In this document: one piece after another, positions 35,378-45,228 of the stretch
Numbering within the stretch: the first letter of the stretch is position 1
How the letters are laid out: every line of letters begins with the position of its first letter
Assembly (NCBI GenBank): GCA_016903695.1
Contig: JADQBB010000007.1
Span: 1-64,000 of the forward strand
DNA: 64,000 nt
Reading direction: 5' to 3'
From: Chlorogloea purpurea SAG 13.99
Lineage (GTDB): Bacteria > Cyanobacteriota > Cyanobacteriia > Cyanobacteriales > Microcystaceae
Notes under the pieces: model-generated
Told to the model about the DNA's origin: nothing
Database searches by the model: none
Seen by the model: only the letters and a program-made list of their open reading frames with translations
Made by a program: the position numbers and the translations under genes

Positions 35378-35860
35378 TCAATCGGTTGGTTTTGCCAGTT
35401 CTTCCAGTTGCTCCACTTCAAAATATTGGTGAAATTTATCGGTTACTTCTAACCAGTATGACCGCCCCTCGGCTTGTCGGCGCTTACGGATGAAGCCCGA
35501 TTGGATTAATTCCTGCACCTGCTGATAAGCGCCGCTACCCCGCATGAGAATTAAATCTGTTTGTAATATCGGCGATTTGAGGGCGATGGCGGCTAAAGTT
35601 CTCAATGTACCCGTACCTAATTCGGCGGGGATTAGTTCCTGGATCAACTCTTGAAAGCTCGATCGCAATTGTAAACTATATCCTAGCTCCGTTTCTATAA
35701 CTTCCAGGGCGCTGTCGCGGTGCGCGTAGTCCGACATTAGTTCGATGATAGCGTTTTCTACCTCCTCACGATCGCACCCCGTTAATTGAGAGATTTCCCC
35801 CATACTCAAGGGTTGCCCTTTGAGATAAAGAATGGCTTCTATCTTATTAGCGAGTCTCAT
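35378..35860 (-). CDS. scpB: segregation and condensation protein B
   Basis: 160 residues with two winged-helix domains: KIEAILYLKGQPLSMGEISQLTG at the start and TLAAIALKSPILQTDLILMRGSGAYQQVQELIQSG in the second. ScpB dimers bridge ScpA on the SMC complex in chromosome segregation. scpA and smc are not nearby, which is common in cyanobacteria. ATG start. Confidence 0.9.
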   Translation of the reverse strand: MRLANKIEAILYLKGQPLSMGEISQLTGCDREEVENAIIELMSDYAHRDSALEVIETELGYSLQLRSSFQELIQELIPAELGTGTLRTLAAIALKSPILQTDLILMRGSGAYQQVQELIQSGFIRKRRQAEGRSYWLEVTDKFHQYFEVEQLEELAKPTD

Positions 35861-35908
35861 CGATATTACCTATATGCTAAGGTTAATTAGCCCGATCACG
35901 GAGTCAGT

Positions 35909-36718
35909 ATGGATTTTTGGAGTCAGATACTGGATTTTTGCCATAGTAGCACTAAAGCGGTAGGAGAGAAGTTAATCGTCCTATCGGGAAAGATAACCGC
36001 CACGAAAAAAAACGATGGCACGTTAGTCACCGAGGCCGATCGTATTGCCGACGCCCAGTTAAGATCTTTGATTACCTCCACCTTCCCTAACCACGGTGTA
36101 TTAACGGAAGAAACCACCCATATTTTCCCAGATAAAGATTGGTGCTGGATCATCGACCCGATCGATGGCACTACTAATTTTTCCCACGGACTCCCCATCT
36201 GGGGTATTTCTTTAGGGTTAGTATACCGCGGCACTCCTGTATTCGGCTTTGTATATATACCAAACTTGTCCAAGAGTTATTACGGTTATTGGTCAGATAG
36301 AGACGATCTTAATATCCCCACGGGCGCTTATTGTAATGGCGAGTCGATCCATACTAGCGATGCTTTACCGGATAAAAATAATCTTTTCAACCTCTGCGCC
36401 CGCAGCACGAAAATATTAGCGAAACCTTTTCCCTGTAAAATTCGGATGATAGGAGTAGCCAGTTACAATATTCTCTTGGTGGCCGACGGCGCGGCATTGG
36501 GAGGAGTGGAAGCCACGCCGAAAATCTGGGATATAGCCGGAGTATGGCCCATCATTCAGGCGGCGGGGGGTTGTTTCATCTCTCTGGGCGAGGAAAATCT
36601 TTTTCCTCTCACAGTGGGGGAGAATTATCGAGATAAATCCTACCCTTGTTTAGTGGTTGCTCGATCGGAGTTAGTGCCTATCTTTAAGCCCCTCGTCCAT
36701 AGTATCGGTGGTAATTAG
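35909..36718 (+). CDS. inositol monophosphatase family protein
   Basis: 269 residues with the lithium-sensitive phosphatase signatures: metal ligands in EET (after FPNHGVLT), the DPIDGTTNFSHG box, and a C-terminal WDIAGVWPIIQAAGG. It hydrolyses myo-inositol-1-phosphate or related sugar phosphates; the exact substrate cannot be assigned. ATG start, divergent from scpB. It ends next to the tRNA-Gln gene on the other strand. Confidence 0.9.
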   Translation: MDFWSQILDFCHSSTKAVGEKLIVLSGKITATKKNDGTLVTEADRIADAQLRSLITSTFPNHGVLTEETTHIFPDKDWCWIIDPIDGTTNFSHGLPIWGISLGLVYRGTPVFGFVYIPNLSKSYYGYWSDRDDLNIPTGAYCNGESIHTSDALPDKNNLFNLCARSTKILAKPFPCKIRMIGVASYNILLVADGAALGGVEATPKIWDIAGVWPIIQAAGGCFISLGEENLFPLTVGENYRDKSYPCLVVARSELVPIFKPLVHSIGGN

Positions 36719-36724
36719 TAATAC

Positions 36725-36796
36725 TGGGGCGCTAGGATTCGAACCTAGGAAATGGCGGGACCAAAACCCGCTGCCTTACCGCTTGGCTACGCCCCA
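36725..36796 (-). tRNA. tRNA-Gln (anticodon TTG)
   Basis: 72-nucleotide cloverleaf on the minus strand: acceptor TGGGGCG pairs with CGCCCCA, anticodon stem GCGGG/CCCGC with loop TTTTGGT giving anticodon TTG, and T-loop GGTTCGAATCC. CCA is not encoded beyond the terminal A. Confidence 0.95.
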
Positions 36797-36813
36797 TCGC
36801 GTTTGCCTTATCT

Positions 36814-36844
36814 ATAATAGCAAGTTATATCGGGAAGTTGTCAA
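36814..36844 (-). promoter_or_regulatory. promoter of tRNA-Gln
   Basis: On the minus strand, consensus TTGACA (36844-36839) and TATTAT (36819-36814) are separated by 19 bases. The -10 ends 17 bases before the mature tRNA 5' end. It lies between the nagZ stop and the tRNA. Confidence 0.6.
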
Positions 36845-36850
36845 GTATTT

Positions 36851-38434
36851 TCAAACAAAAACATCAAAAGCGATCGCAGACTGGGGAGATGTACCGAAAA
36901 GACTCTCTAAAGCTACGCGCTGGGCCGTATGGGTTTGAGAGTAGGAGAATACCCAGGGCAATTGGGATGATACTTGAACCTTAAACCAATCTACTATATA
37001 GGGACTACCATAGACGACGATTCCCTTTATATATCCAGACTCCAATAAAGGTTTATATACTTCCTGTAATTGGGGGGTCAATCCGGCGCTACCGCGAAAA
37101 GGATTACCGCGGATGAATACCTGTAACAGAGTCGGCAGCGATTGAGGGGTTAATAGGGGTAGAGTGGTACGATCGAGCAATTGTAATTCATAACCGAGTT
37201 GTTGCGGTAAGATCACGGCGGGGGAAGTACGATCAAGAAAATCGCTATTGAGTAAGTCGTCCACCACGATCAGATTCCTACCTTGGGAGACGCCTTTAAC
37301 GGGTAAATCACCCCCCGATTCTAAAGCATCGATGGTTATACTGTTCACAGTTTCTAAAGCCTCTAACTGTCCTACTTCTTGCCATAAATTCAACCCGGTA
37401 GCCGGGGATAATTTCTGTTTTGCCCTTTGAATACGGGTAAAAGATGATTCGATTCTCGACTGGGTTATTATGCCGCCCTTTACTGCCTCATAGATAGATT
37501 CGATCGCTACTATCGGATCATCGGGCATTAACAATATATCCGCGCCGGCTATAACCGCTTTCACCGCTATTTCTTCCGGCGTGGCGCCTTTACTGACACC
37601 GCCCATGATCAATGCGTCGGTGACGATCAAGCCATCGAAACCCATTTTCTGCCGTAATTGTCCTGTTAGGATAGCGGGGGAGAGAGTAGCCGGATTATGG
37701 GCATCCCAGGCCGGTATTTGTAAGTGTGCCGTCATGATCGCGTCCACACCTTGATCGATCGCTTCCTGAAAAGGTGGTAATTCCAAGCTTTCCAAGCGAT
37801 CGTTATCGTGTTTGATGATAGGTAATTCTAGATGAGAATCGGTGCTGGTATCGCCGTGACCTGGGAAGTGTTTCGCCGTGGTTAAAATCGGATAGGAGTG
37901 GGCCCCGGCGATGAAAGCCCTCACCAGATGCCCCACGATCTGAGGGTCGTCGCTGAAGGCGCGGATATTGATGACGGGATTGTTGTAATTGTTATTTACA
38001 TCGGCGAGGGGGGCTAATATCCAATTGATGCCCATACTGAGGGCTTCTTTAGCGGTAATCGCCCCCATTTTGTACGCATATTCTGTGGCTTTTGTCAATG
38101 ATTTTTTAGCGATCGCTCCCAAACTCATCGGCGGCCCGAAGAAAGTAGCCCCGGTGAAGCGTTGCCCTGCGCCTTCCTCTATATCGGCGCAGAAGAGAAG
38201 GGGGTTAGGCGACCAACTTTGTAGCTGTTGGGTGCGATAGGAGATTTCGGCGGCGCTGCCGCCCAGGAGGATAACGCCGCCGAGGTTGAGGTTTTTTAAC
38301 CAGTTTTCCAGGGTGGCGTTAGGGGCTTCCCATCGCGGGTAACGGATTTGATGGTCGAATAGATGTCCAGAGGCGCGGACTACGATCATCTGACCGATTT
38401 GTTGTTTGAGATCGAGGTCATTCTTCTTCGTCAT
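36851..38434 (-). CDS. nagZ: glycoside hydrolase family 3 beta-N-acetylglucosaminidase (NagZ-like)
   Basis: 527 residues. The GH3 N-terminal TIM barrel shows the NagZ signature [18 protein letters not shown], whose His and Asp act in catalysis, and the nucleophile Asp lies in [12 protein letters not shown]. About 180 further residues form a second domain not present in short NagZ enzymes. It probably removes N-acetylglucosamine from cell-wall fragments. Its start overlaps the rbfA end by 17 bases, so they are co-transcribed. Confidence 0.87.
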   Translation of the reverse strand: MTKKNDLDLKQQIGQMIVVRASGHLFDHQIRYPRWEAPNATLENWLKNLNLGGVILLGGSAAEISYRTQQLQSWSPNPLLFCADIEEGAGQRFTGATFFGPPMSLGAIAKKSLTKATEYAYKMGAITAKEALSMGINWILAPLADVNNNYNNPVINIRAFSDDPQIVGHLVRAFIAGAHSYPILTTAKHFPGHGDTSTDSHLELPIIKHDNDRLESLELPPFQEAIDQGVDAIMTAHLQIPAWDAHNPATLSPAILTGQLRQKMGFDGLIVTDALIMGGVSKGATPEEIAVKAVIAGADILLMPDDPIVAIESIYEAVKGGIITQSRIESSFTRIQRAKQKLSPATGLNLWQEVGQLEALETVNSITIDALESGGDLPVKGVSQGRNLIVVDDLLNSDFLDRTSPAVILPQQLGYELQLLDRTTLPLLTPQSLPTLLQVFIRGNPFRGSAGLTPQLQEVYKPLLESGYIKGIVVYGSPYIVDWFKVQVSSQLPWVFSYSQTHTAQRVALESLFGTSPQSAIAFDVFV

Positions 38435-38798
38435 CGAAGTCGGGGCGATTGCTTTCGATTTGATTGAGTAAGTTTAACATTCGATCGCCCCTTTCGATCG
38501 AGGAATCTTCCAGAAACACCACTTCTGGCACTCGACGTAGGCGAATCCTCTGACCCAATTCCCGGCGCACGTAGCCAGCGGAAGCCCTTAACCCTTCCAT
38601 CGTTTCCGCTTTGGCATCTTCGGAGCCGTATATGGACACGAAAACTCTCGCGTGTTGGAGGTCGTTAGACAAGTCCACATCGGTAACGCTAACCATACCC
38701 GCACCCACTCGATCGTCCTTGATCTCCATGAGTAACATTTGACTGACTTCGCGTTTGATCAGGGAAGATACGCGGGATACTCGACGATTGTTAGCCAT
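38418..38798 (-). CDS. rbfA: 30S ribosome-binding factor RbfA
   Basis: 126 residues with a KH-like fold: [66 protein letters not shown]. RbfA assists late 16S rRNA processing and cold adaptation. The short acidic tail is typical. ATG start; upstream gene of the rbfA-nagZ pair. Confidence 0.95.
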   Translation of the reverse strand: MANNRRVSRVSSLIKREVSQMLLMEIKDDRVGAGMVSVTDVDLSNDLQHARVFVSIYGSEDAKAETMEGLRASAGYVRRELGQRIRLRRVPEVVFLEDSSIERGDRMLNLLNQIESNRPDFDDEEE

Positions 38799-38867
38799 GA
38801 TATTAATCTAGTTTATATGCTCACAAGGCTTTTATATTCTAGCTTAAGGAGATCAAAGGGCTTTGTC

Positions 38868-39902
38868 CTAAATTTCATCCCAGCCTGTTAATCCAGAAGA
38901 CATGACATAACTGGTAACGGTGGCTTCAAAGAAATTAGCCTTGGTGTGGGCTTCTTTTTTCGTATCGGAAAAACGTTCTAAATGAGTGTAGGGGCTTTTA
39001 TTATATTTCGGCTCTTTGTAAAGAGGCTCGAGACCGATCGCTTTTAAGCGAAGATTAGCTAGATACTTAGTATATTGTTCCGTACTGCCTTCTGTAATCC
39101 CCAGAATATTATTACCCACGATATGATTCGTCCAAAGACATTCATGGTCAACGGCGGTAGCGAACATCTCATATATCCTATCCTTAGAGTGGACGAATAC
39201 TTCCATCGCTTCCGGTAATAATTTCTGATACAGTCTGACGTGACTCAACTCATCCCGATTGATCATTTTAAATATATCGGCTGAGCCTGGCATGAGCATC
39301 CGCGAAGCCAAATTATAGAAGTAAATAAAGCCGTTATAGAAATATAAACCCTCTAATAAATAATCACCCAGTAAAGCGGTAAAATAATTCTCCGAAGAAG
39401 GCTCGTCTATATATTGCTGATAGAGACTGGCGATGAACTGACATCTATCTTTAAGAACTTTATCTGTGCGCCAAAAATCATAAACTTTAGTTCTTCTTTC
39501 GGGAGGGATGATCGTTTCAATAATATATTGATAACTTTGATTGTGCATCGCTTCCTGAGAAATCTGTTCGGCCATACACAAACTAATTTCCGGTGCGGTA
39601 ACGGAACTTTTCAGATGGGGAATATTACAAGTTTGTACGGAATCTAAAAATGTTAGATAGGAGAGAATGCCATCGTATGCGTATCTTTCTTCATGGGTTA
39701 AATTCCAATAATCCGTTACATCCTGAGTAATATCTAAACGTTGAGGAATCCAAAAATTTTCCCGCATTTGTTGATACAATCCCACCGCCCAACTGTAGCG
39801 TACATCGTTCAGCTGCATGAGATTAGTAGTATTACCGAACCAAATAGAGCGATTTTCTACCGCGTCATCGCCGCTAGGATTAAAAATAGGATTCGTCGGC
39901 AT
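38868..39902 (-). CDS. nrdB: ribonucleotide reductase beta subunit (class I)
   Basis: 344 residues. The R2 subunit houses the diiron-tyrosyl radical. Visible ligands are Asp in FLDSVQ and Glu-x-x-His in SQEAMHNQSY; the Tyr four residues after that His sits at the E. coli Y122 position. The start MPTNPIFNPSGDD is chosen at 39902 because it resembles related proteins. In-frame ATG 39935 and TTG 39947 would add 11-15 residues and cannot be excluded. It lies downstream of nrdA on the same strand. Confidence 0.93.
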   Translation of the reverse strand: MPTNPIFNPSGDDAVENRSIWFGNTTNLMQLNDVRYSWAVGLYQQMRENFWIPQRLDITQDVTDYWNLTHEERYAYDGILSYLTFLDSVQTCNIPHLKSSVTAPEISLCMAEQISQEAMHNQSYQYIIETIIPPERRTKVYDFWRTDKVLKDRCQFIASLYQQYIDEPSSENYFTALLGDYLLEGLYFYNGFIYFYNLASRMLMPGSADIFKMINRDELSHVRLYQKLLPEAMEVFVHSKDRIYEMFATAVDHECLWTNHIVGNNILGITEGSTEQYTKYLANLRLKAIGLEPLYKEPKYNKSPYTHLERFSDTKKEAHTKANFFEATVTSYVMSSGLTGWDEI

Positions 39903-40036
39903 TGTCCGACCCGATCGAGCGTTAGTTACTACCATTAAAATTACCAATAATCATTCAAACTTTGCCACTTAGAATCTAACAAAAGAAACCAGAAAAATCA
40001 ATGATTGAAATTTTATCTCTTTTGTGGTTATCATCA

Positions 40037-42343
40037 CTAATTAGCACAAGCGGAACAACCTTCCTCCCCATCTTTAAAATCATCCTTTTGGACGGTGCGG
40101 ATATAATATATCGCCTTACAGCCTTCCTGCCAAGCGAGGATTAAAGTGTCATAAATATCTTTCGCCGAAAGACTTTTACCTAGGTTTTGCGGTTCGTAAA
40201 CTCCGGCGTTGAGATTGAACAATAATTCCATAGAAATTCCCGTATCGATCCACTGTTGGATCACCGCTGTAGCCTTGACCACTTTTTTCTGGTCTAAATT
40301 TTTATTCTCAGGATAAAACCAGAAACACTTGTTGATATAAGGAGGGGCGATCGGGACTGTCCCCTTGGCCCATTTATCATAGAAGAAGCGACTGTAGACT
40401 GGCAGGATACTAGCCGTACAACCCTGTACCAGAGAGGAAGAAGTATTAGGGGCGATAGCAGTAATATGAGAATTGCGAATCCCGTAGCGTTGAATATCGG
40501 ATGCTAAAGTTACCCATCTTTCCTTATGGGCGGCGTGATCTAAAAACCATTGTACCGGCTTCGAGCCGATCAACTTACCCTGACTCCAATCGCTACCGGG
40601 GAAAGCGGGATAAGGGCTTCTTTCCTGGGCTAACTCCATAGAGGTACGCGTACACCAATAACCGATATTTTCAAAAAGACCGCTGATGTCCGTCAAACGA
40701 TCGTAAGATAGATGACGCTTGGCCAACCAATCAGCCAGACCCATGGCCCCCACGCCGATAGTGCGATACTTATTATTATGGGTTTTGGCCGCCTCGAAAG
40801 GAGGGAGGGTAATATCGATCGTATTATCCAACATCCTCACCGCTACTCGACAAACACGATCGATCTCGTGGTCTTCTATATTAGCCAGATTGAGACTGAC
40901 CAGATTACAGCAATGGGCTTCCTCGCCTGGCGTGACGTTAGAAAAAGACTCGGTACAAAGATTGACGCCAGGAATATAACCCAGGTGCTTGTTAGGATTG
41001 GCGCGGTTGATCGTATCCTTGAAAGCAATATAGGGCATTCCCGTCTCTACTTGGGAGCGCATGATGGTTTTAAATAATTCCCGCGCGTTAACCTTCTTAT
41101 ATAGATGTATCTTGGTGTCTATATTAGCCTCGATTAATTCGTAGGCACGATCGAACTCCTCGCCCCATAATTCGGCCAATTCTATACCCAATTGCGATCG
41201 TACTTCATAAGGGTCAACCAGAGTCCAATCCTGCTTATTCACCACCCGGCGCATGAATTCATCGGTGATGACCAACTGGGGGAATATATCATAAGCCTTC
41301 CGGCGTTGATCACCGTTTTCCGTCTGCATTTCCAAGAATTCCGGTACATCTAGATGCCACACATCCACGCTTACCGTCACGGCCCCGGCCCTTCTGCCCC
41401 CTTGATTCACCGCTATGGCCGTATCGTTGAGTAACTTCACCCAAGGGATAATTCCCCCGGAGGCGTTGGCTTTTCCCATCACCTGGCTACCAGTGGCACG
41501 AATACGACTGACATTCACCCCGACACCGCCGCCATTTTTCGAGATTCTAGCTGTGTTGGTAATCTCGCCGAAAATACTTTCTAAATTATCATCTATGCCC
41601 AAGATGAAACAACTGGTGAGGGAACCGTTAGGGACTCGTAGATTAGCTAATATGGGGGTGGCGAGAGAGATTTTCCTCTCGGCTGTCGCCCTATAGAATT
41701 GTTCGGCCACCGCTAAACGCCTTTCTGGAATTTCCACTGTAGCCAGTAGTAAGGCGCAGGTTAATAAAGCTTCTTGGGGTAATTCGTCCGGCAATAAATA
41801 GCGGCCCGTCAATAAAACCGCACCGGCATAGTCGTAATCCGTATCCCATTCGCCGTTGATCCAGTTGCCCGCAGACTGTAATTCCGCCGCCGAGTAAGTT
41901 AAAATTCTGTCATCGTACTGGCCGTTGTTTACTTTTGTTCTGACCGTTGTTTCGTAATTACCGTACGCGTAACCTCTCGAAGCGAGAGTGTCTTTCCAGA
42001 GACTCCAAATATGTAATCTCCCCGCCACATACCGCCAATCTGGTTCATCGGGGCTACACATCTCCAAGGCGCAGTTTATTAGATTATTCTGTATCTCTCT
42101 GGTTGTAATACCATCCCGCAGGCGAGTTTTTAAACCCGCTTCTAAAGCGATGGGGTTTACTTCTTTGCCTTGACAAGCCCAATCTACCACCTTACGAATT
42201 TTACTGATATTGAGGGAGGTAGATGATCCATTGCGCTTGATTACACGGATTTCCGGCGATTGGGAAGCACTAGCCCCAACAGAAGCCGTCAAAGATTCGT
42301 TTTGGCGCGATAGGTCGGTTGAGGTGGTCAAGGTTTGATACAT
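40037..42343 (-). CDS. nrdA: ribonucleotide reductase alpha subunit (class I)
   Basis: 768 residues. An N-terminal ATP-cone (IRVIKRNGSSTSLNISKIRKV) suggests dATP feedback inhibition. The catalytic barrel shows NLRVPNGSLTSCFILG, FSNVTPGEEAHCCNLVSLNLAN (active-site and redox cysteines) and ITAIAPNTSSS. It ends with the thioredoxin-exchange cysteines GCSACAN. It is followed by nrdB after 134 bases and preceded by paired NrdR-like boxes. Confidence 0.95.
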   Translation of the reverse strand: MYQTLTTSTDLSRQNESLTASVGASASQSPEIRVIKRNGSSTSLNISKIRKVVDWACQGKEVNPIALEAGLKTRLRDGITTREIQNNLINCALEMCSPDEPDWRYVAGRLHIWSLWKDTLASRGYAYGNYETTVRTKVNNGQYDDRILTYSAAELQSAGNWINGEWDTDYDYAGAVLLTGRYLLPDELPQEALLTCALLLATVEIPERRLAVAEQFYRATAERKISLATPILANLRVPNGSLTSCFILGIDDNLESIFGEITNTARISKNGGGVGVNVSRIRATGSQVMGKANASGGIIPWVKLLNDTAIAVNQGGRRAGAVTVSVDVWHLDVPEFLEMQTENGDQRRKAYDIFPQLVITDEFMRRVVNKQDWTLVDPYEVRSQLGIELAELWGEEFDRAYELIEANIDTKIHLYKKVNARELFKTIMRSQVETGMPYIAFKDTINRANPNKHLGYIPGVNLCTESFSNVTPGEEAHCCNLVSLNLANIEDHEIDRVCRVAVRMLDNTIDITLPPFEAAKTHNNKYRTIGVGAMGLADWLAKRHLSYDRLTDISGLFENIGYWCTRTSMELAQERSPYPAFPGSDWSQGKLIGSKPVQWFLDHAAHKERWVTLASDIQRYGIRNSHITAIAPNTSSSLVQGCTASILPVYSRFFYDKWAKGTVPIAPPYINKCFWFYPENKNLDQKKVVKATAVIQQWIDTGISMELLFNLNAGVYEPQNLGKSLSAKDIYDTLILAWQEGCKAIYYIRTVQKDDFKDGEEGCSACAN

Positions 42344-42402
42344 ATTTACTGGAAGATTAACGTGGCAACAAACGGGGTAAAGCTCGGTAGCTTTGGCAAC
42401 AG

Positions 42403-42450
42403 ACCACAGATATAGTGTTCAAATTCATCTAGGTACTCTATATGTGGGTA
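42403..42450 (-). promoter_or_regulatory. paired NrdR-like boxes upstream of nrdA
   Basis: Two 16-base elements at 42403-42418 (ACCACAGATATAGTGT) and 42435-42450 start 32 bases apart. They match the NrdR consensus ACACWATATATWGTGT at 12 and about 10 positions. Three-turn spacing is typical of NrdR pairs. They lie 60-107 bases before the nrdA start. No nrdR gene is in the window. Confidence 0.4.
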
Positions 42451-42582
42451 GCCCGCATCTCATGATAAACTATTTTCCTTCAGAAAGAAATAGCTATTTA
42501 GATGAAATCTCCCGACTCTTTCTGATAAGCTTTTGTAACTATCGGTTGAAAAATCAGCCTCTCCATCACCAGTAATGGTCGC

Positions 42583-43836
42583 TCATCGAGGCGAGAAAAT
42601 ACTATGGCTATACTTTTCTAAATGATGAACTATGCCTCTAGCAATACTTCTTTTTCCGGTAAATTTTTCCACCGGCTCTTGTTGACAAACTAAGTAAGCT
42701 ATTTGTTCCCCTTTATCGCCCTTTTCTTCTCCCCGATTAGCTATAACAACTTGATATTTTTGAAGTCTCTTCCGAGCGATGTTCATCAGTTCTTCGTGAG
42801 TAATATCATCTTGATATTTGAAGGTAATCATATATAAATCGGGGAAAGACTCCCTGACTTTTTCGATAACTTTTACTGTGGGAATCAAGGAAATATTATT
42901 GAAAGCCCCGCCGCTGGGAATTTTGCCTTTAAAGACTTCTGCGGGGCGATAATCAGCTACGGCAGCGGAAAAAATTCCTACTTTAGTATTTCCTAAAAGG
43001 GCGATTATTTCCCGGTAGTAGTCATCATAACTGTTGATAATTTTATGAGGTAAATAAGCCGGAGGAGAACAAATACTGCTTCCGTGAATTAACCTAACAT
43101 CTGCACCTTTTAAATACAGTTCTTCGGCAATATAAATACCTAACTGCCCGGTAAATATATTGGTCAGGCGACGAATGTTGTCTATCTCGACCGGAGTGGG
43201 GCCGCCAGTTACTAAAATGGGTTTGTTTTTCAGATAAGATTCGGAAATAAAGCGACAAACCTCAACAGTAATATCTTTTTCATCGGGGATATTATCCTTA
43301 CCGTAATCTTGCCTTGGCTTCATAATTTCTACTCCTTTCTGATGCAAAATATTTAAAGATTGAATCAGAATTGAGTTATGTAAGCTACCGTGCATCGTAG
43401 GAACAATTAAGATTTTACTCTTTCCCATTTCTAAACGACCTAAAGCGGAGGCCAGTGTAGATGTAATTACTCCGTCAGCTATACCGTGAGAGAATTTATT
43501 GATGGTGTTGTAGGTAGCGGGGGCGACTAAATAAAGGTGAAAAGGGTTATCATCGCTCAGGTGTTCGGCCCCGGGGGTTAGATGGGTTATAACCCGATTA
43601 TTGGTACTCCAAGCTAGAGTTTCAGCGGTAACGTAGCGCAAACCGGCCTTAGAAACGAATGCTATGACTTGGGCCCCTTGTCGCCTGAGAGCGCGGGCGA
43701 TAAAGGGGGCTTTCATCGCGGCGATGCCCCCGGTTATCAAGAGGGCGACGCGTTTTCCTTGTAAGTGATTTCCTTCTAAGGGGACTTCACGATCGCCCAA
43801 ATCCGAGGGGGGCGGCCCCGAAAAATCCCACACCAT
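42583..43836 (-). CDS. divergent CoaBC-like flavoprotein (phosphopantothenoylcysteine decarboxylase/synthetase family)
   Basis: 417 residues with both halves of CoaBC: an HFCD flavoprotein domain (LLITGGIAAMKAPFIARALRR, LVAPATYNTINKFSHGIAD) and a CoaB-type domain (VTGGPTPVEIDNIRRLTN, FSAAVADYRP). Key motifs differ: the decarboxylase PxMNxxMW motif reads PTMHGSLHN, and the synthetase AGPTREPIDPVR motif reads GGPTPVEIDNIR. It may use another substrate or be a paralogue of the true CoaBC. ATG 43836 overlaps the permease stop (TAATG) and follows AGGAG. Confidence 0.72.
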   Translation of the reverse strand: MVWDFSGPPPSDLGDREVPLEGNHLQGKRVALLITGGIAAMKAPFIARALRRQGAQVIAFVSKAGLRYVTAETLAWSTNNRVITHLTPGAEHLSDDNPFHLYLVAPATYNTINKFSHGIADGVITSTLASALGRLEMGKSKILIVPTMHGSLHNSILIQSLNILHQKGVEIMKPRQDYGKDNIPDEKDITVEVCRFISESYLKNKPILVTGGPTPVEIDNIRRLTNIFTGQLGIYIAEELYLKGADVRLIHGSSICSPPAYLPHKIINSYDDYYREIIALLGNTKVGIFSAAVADYRPAEVFKGKIPSGGAFNNISLIPTVKVIEKVRESFPDLYMITFKYQDDITHEELMNIARKRLQKYQVVIANRGEEKGDKGEQIAYLVCQQEPVEKFTGKRSIARGIVHHLEKYSHSIFSPR

Positions 43837-44699
43837 TATCTCCTGCGGGGATTGAATATCTCGGTCAATCCCTCTCCTAACAAGGATAAACCTACCACCA
43901 TGAGGGTCATGGCCAATCCGGGGTAAAGAGTCGTCCACCAGATGCCGGTGGATAAGTCGGGTAAAGCCTCTTTTAAATCGTGTCCCCATTCGGGTACTTC
44001 TTCGGCTAATCCCAAACCCAAAAAACCTAAACCCCCTAAAACCAGAATAGCGTCAGCCGCGTTGAGAGTGAACAGTACCGGCACACTTTGCACCACGTTC
44101 AAAAATAGGTATTTGGAGAGGATACGCCGCGGAGTTGCCCCTAGAGCTTTAGCTGCCTCGATAAACATCTCATTTTTGACGCTGGCGGTTTGATTGCGTA
44201 CGACTCGAAAATATTGGGGTATATAAGAAATACTCACGGCGATGGCTACGTTAAGAATCCCTTGACCGAGGACAAAAGCGAGGGCTACTGACAATAATAA
44301 ACCAGGCAGGGTATAGATAGTATCCATGATGAACAGGAGAATACGATCGATCCTCCCGCCGAAATAGCCGCTGATCAACCCCAGAGGCACACCCAACACC
44401 AAAGATAAACCCGTGGCGAGAATCACTACCTTTAAAGCCGCCGAAGCGCTGAATAAAGTGCGGGAAAATACGTCATAACCCCGGATGTTCGTGCCGAACC
44501 AATGGGCTGCACTAGGTGATTCCAGAGGATAATTACTCAGTAAATCCGTGGGGTCTTGTAGTAGACCGCTATGTTGTAAAAAGGGACTCAGGAGAGAGAT
44601 CGATACGAACAGGGCCGTCATGACCAGTCCTAACCCCATGAAAGCGCCACCCAAGCTCGATGTGAATAAATCGCGGTACGGGAATTTGAGGATAGTCAT
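43836..44699 (-). CDS. ABC transporter permease (DppC/OppC family)
   Basis: 287-residue inner-membrane permease of the peptide/nickel importer group: five to six helices and the ATPase-contacting EAA loop EAAKALGATPRRILSKYLF. It normally works with a second permease, ATPases and a binding protein, none of which is nearby. ATG 44699 is preferred over a GTG 15 bases upstream. It sits in a tight minus-strand run with a zinc-ribbon protein, a flavin reductase and the CoaBC-like gene. Confidence 0.88.
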   Translation of the reverse strand: MTILKFPYRDLFTSSLGGAFMGLGLVMTALFVSISLLSPFLQHSGLLQDPTDLLSNYPLESPSAAHWFGTNIRGYDVFSRTLFSASAALKVVILATGLSLVLGVPLGLISGYFGGRIDRILLFIMDTIYTLPGLLLSVALAFVLGQGILNVAIAVSISYIPQYFRVVRNQTASVKNEMFIEAAKALGATPRRILSKYLFLNVVQSVPVLFTLNAADAILVLGGLGFLGLGLAEEVPEWGHDLKEALPDLSTGIWWTTLYPGLAMTLMVVGLSLLGEGLTEIFNPRRR

Positions 44700-44723
44700 A
44701 ACTTTCAAAGGCACTGGTATTAA

Positions 44724-45206
44724 CTAGCCGCCGTATTGCCAGCCAGTTTGTTCTAATAATAAAGGATCGCCTTGACGATGGATACCGGCGGCCACCACTT
44801 CCCCCACATAAACCGTATGGTCGCCGTGTGCCACCGAACCGACCACCCGGCACTCTATATAGCCTAAACTGTCTTTAATGATCGGGCAACCGGTTTCAGT
44901 ACCTTCATAAAATTCAATTTCCTCGAATTTATCGCCGACTCGACGTTTAGGTTTAAAAAATTGTGCGGCGAGGTCTTTCTGGGTGTTTTCCAGAAACGTT
45001 AAGGCGAATACGCCGCTATTTTCGATCATGGCGTGGGAACCGGAGTCTTGACGCACGCAATTAACCACCAACGGTGGGGTAAAAGAAGATTGCATCACCC
45101 AACTGGCGGTGAATCCGTTCATCTCTTCGCCGTCGCGTACCCCACAAATGTACAGCCCGTGGGGGATTTTTCTCAGTAGAGTCTTTTTCGCTTGTTCGTC
45201 TAGCAT
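44724..45206 (-). CDS. flavin reductase domain protein
   Basis: 160-residue FMN-binding split-barrel protein (GLYICGVRDGEEMNGFTASWVMQSSFTPPLV, FALTFLENTQKDLAAQFF, HGDHTVYVGEVV). It resembles the flavin reductase module fused at the C-terminus of cyanobacterial flavodiiron proteins, but here it is a stand-alone gene. It probably binds FMN and transfers electrons from NAD(P)H. It starts 22 bases after the zinc-ribbon gene. Confidence 0.87.
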   Translation of the reverse strand: MLDEQAKKTLLRKIPHGLYICGVRDGEEMNGFTASWVMQSSFTPPLVVNCVRQDSGSHAMIENSGVFALTFLENTQKDLAAQFFKPKRRVGDKFEEIEFYEGTETGCPIIKDSLGYIECRVVGSVAHGDHTVYVGEVVAAGIHRQGDPLLLEQTGWQYGG

Positions 45207-45228
45207 GATTATGGGGTCGGGTAGCTAT

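Noticed and set aside
42393-42575. 60-codon plus-strand frame upstream of nrdA
   Set aside because: No ribosome-binding site or family features; it overlaps the candidate NrdR boxes.
43837-43989. 51-residue upstream extension of the CoaBC-like gene
   Set aside because: It lies wholly inside the permease gene in another frame, while ATG 43836 has a good AGGAG and a TAATG overlap.
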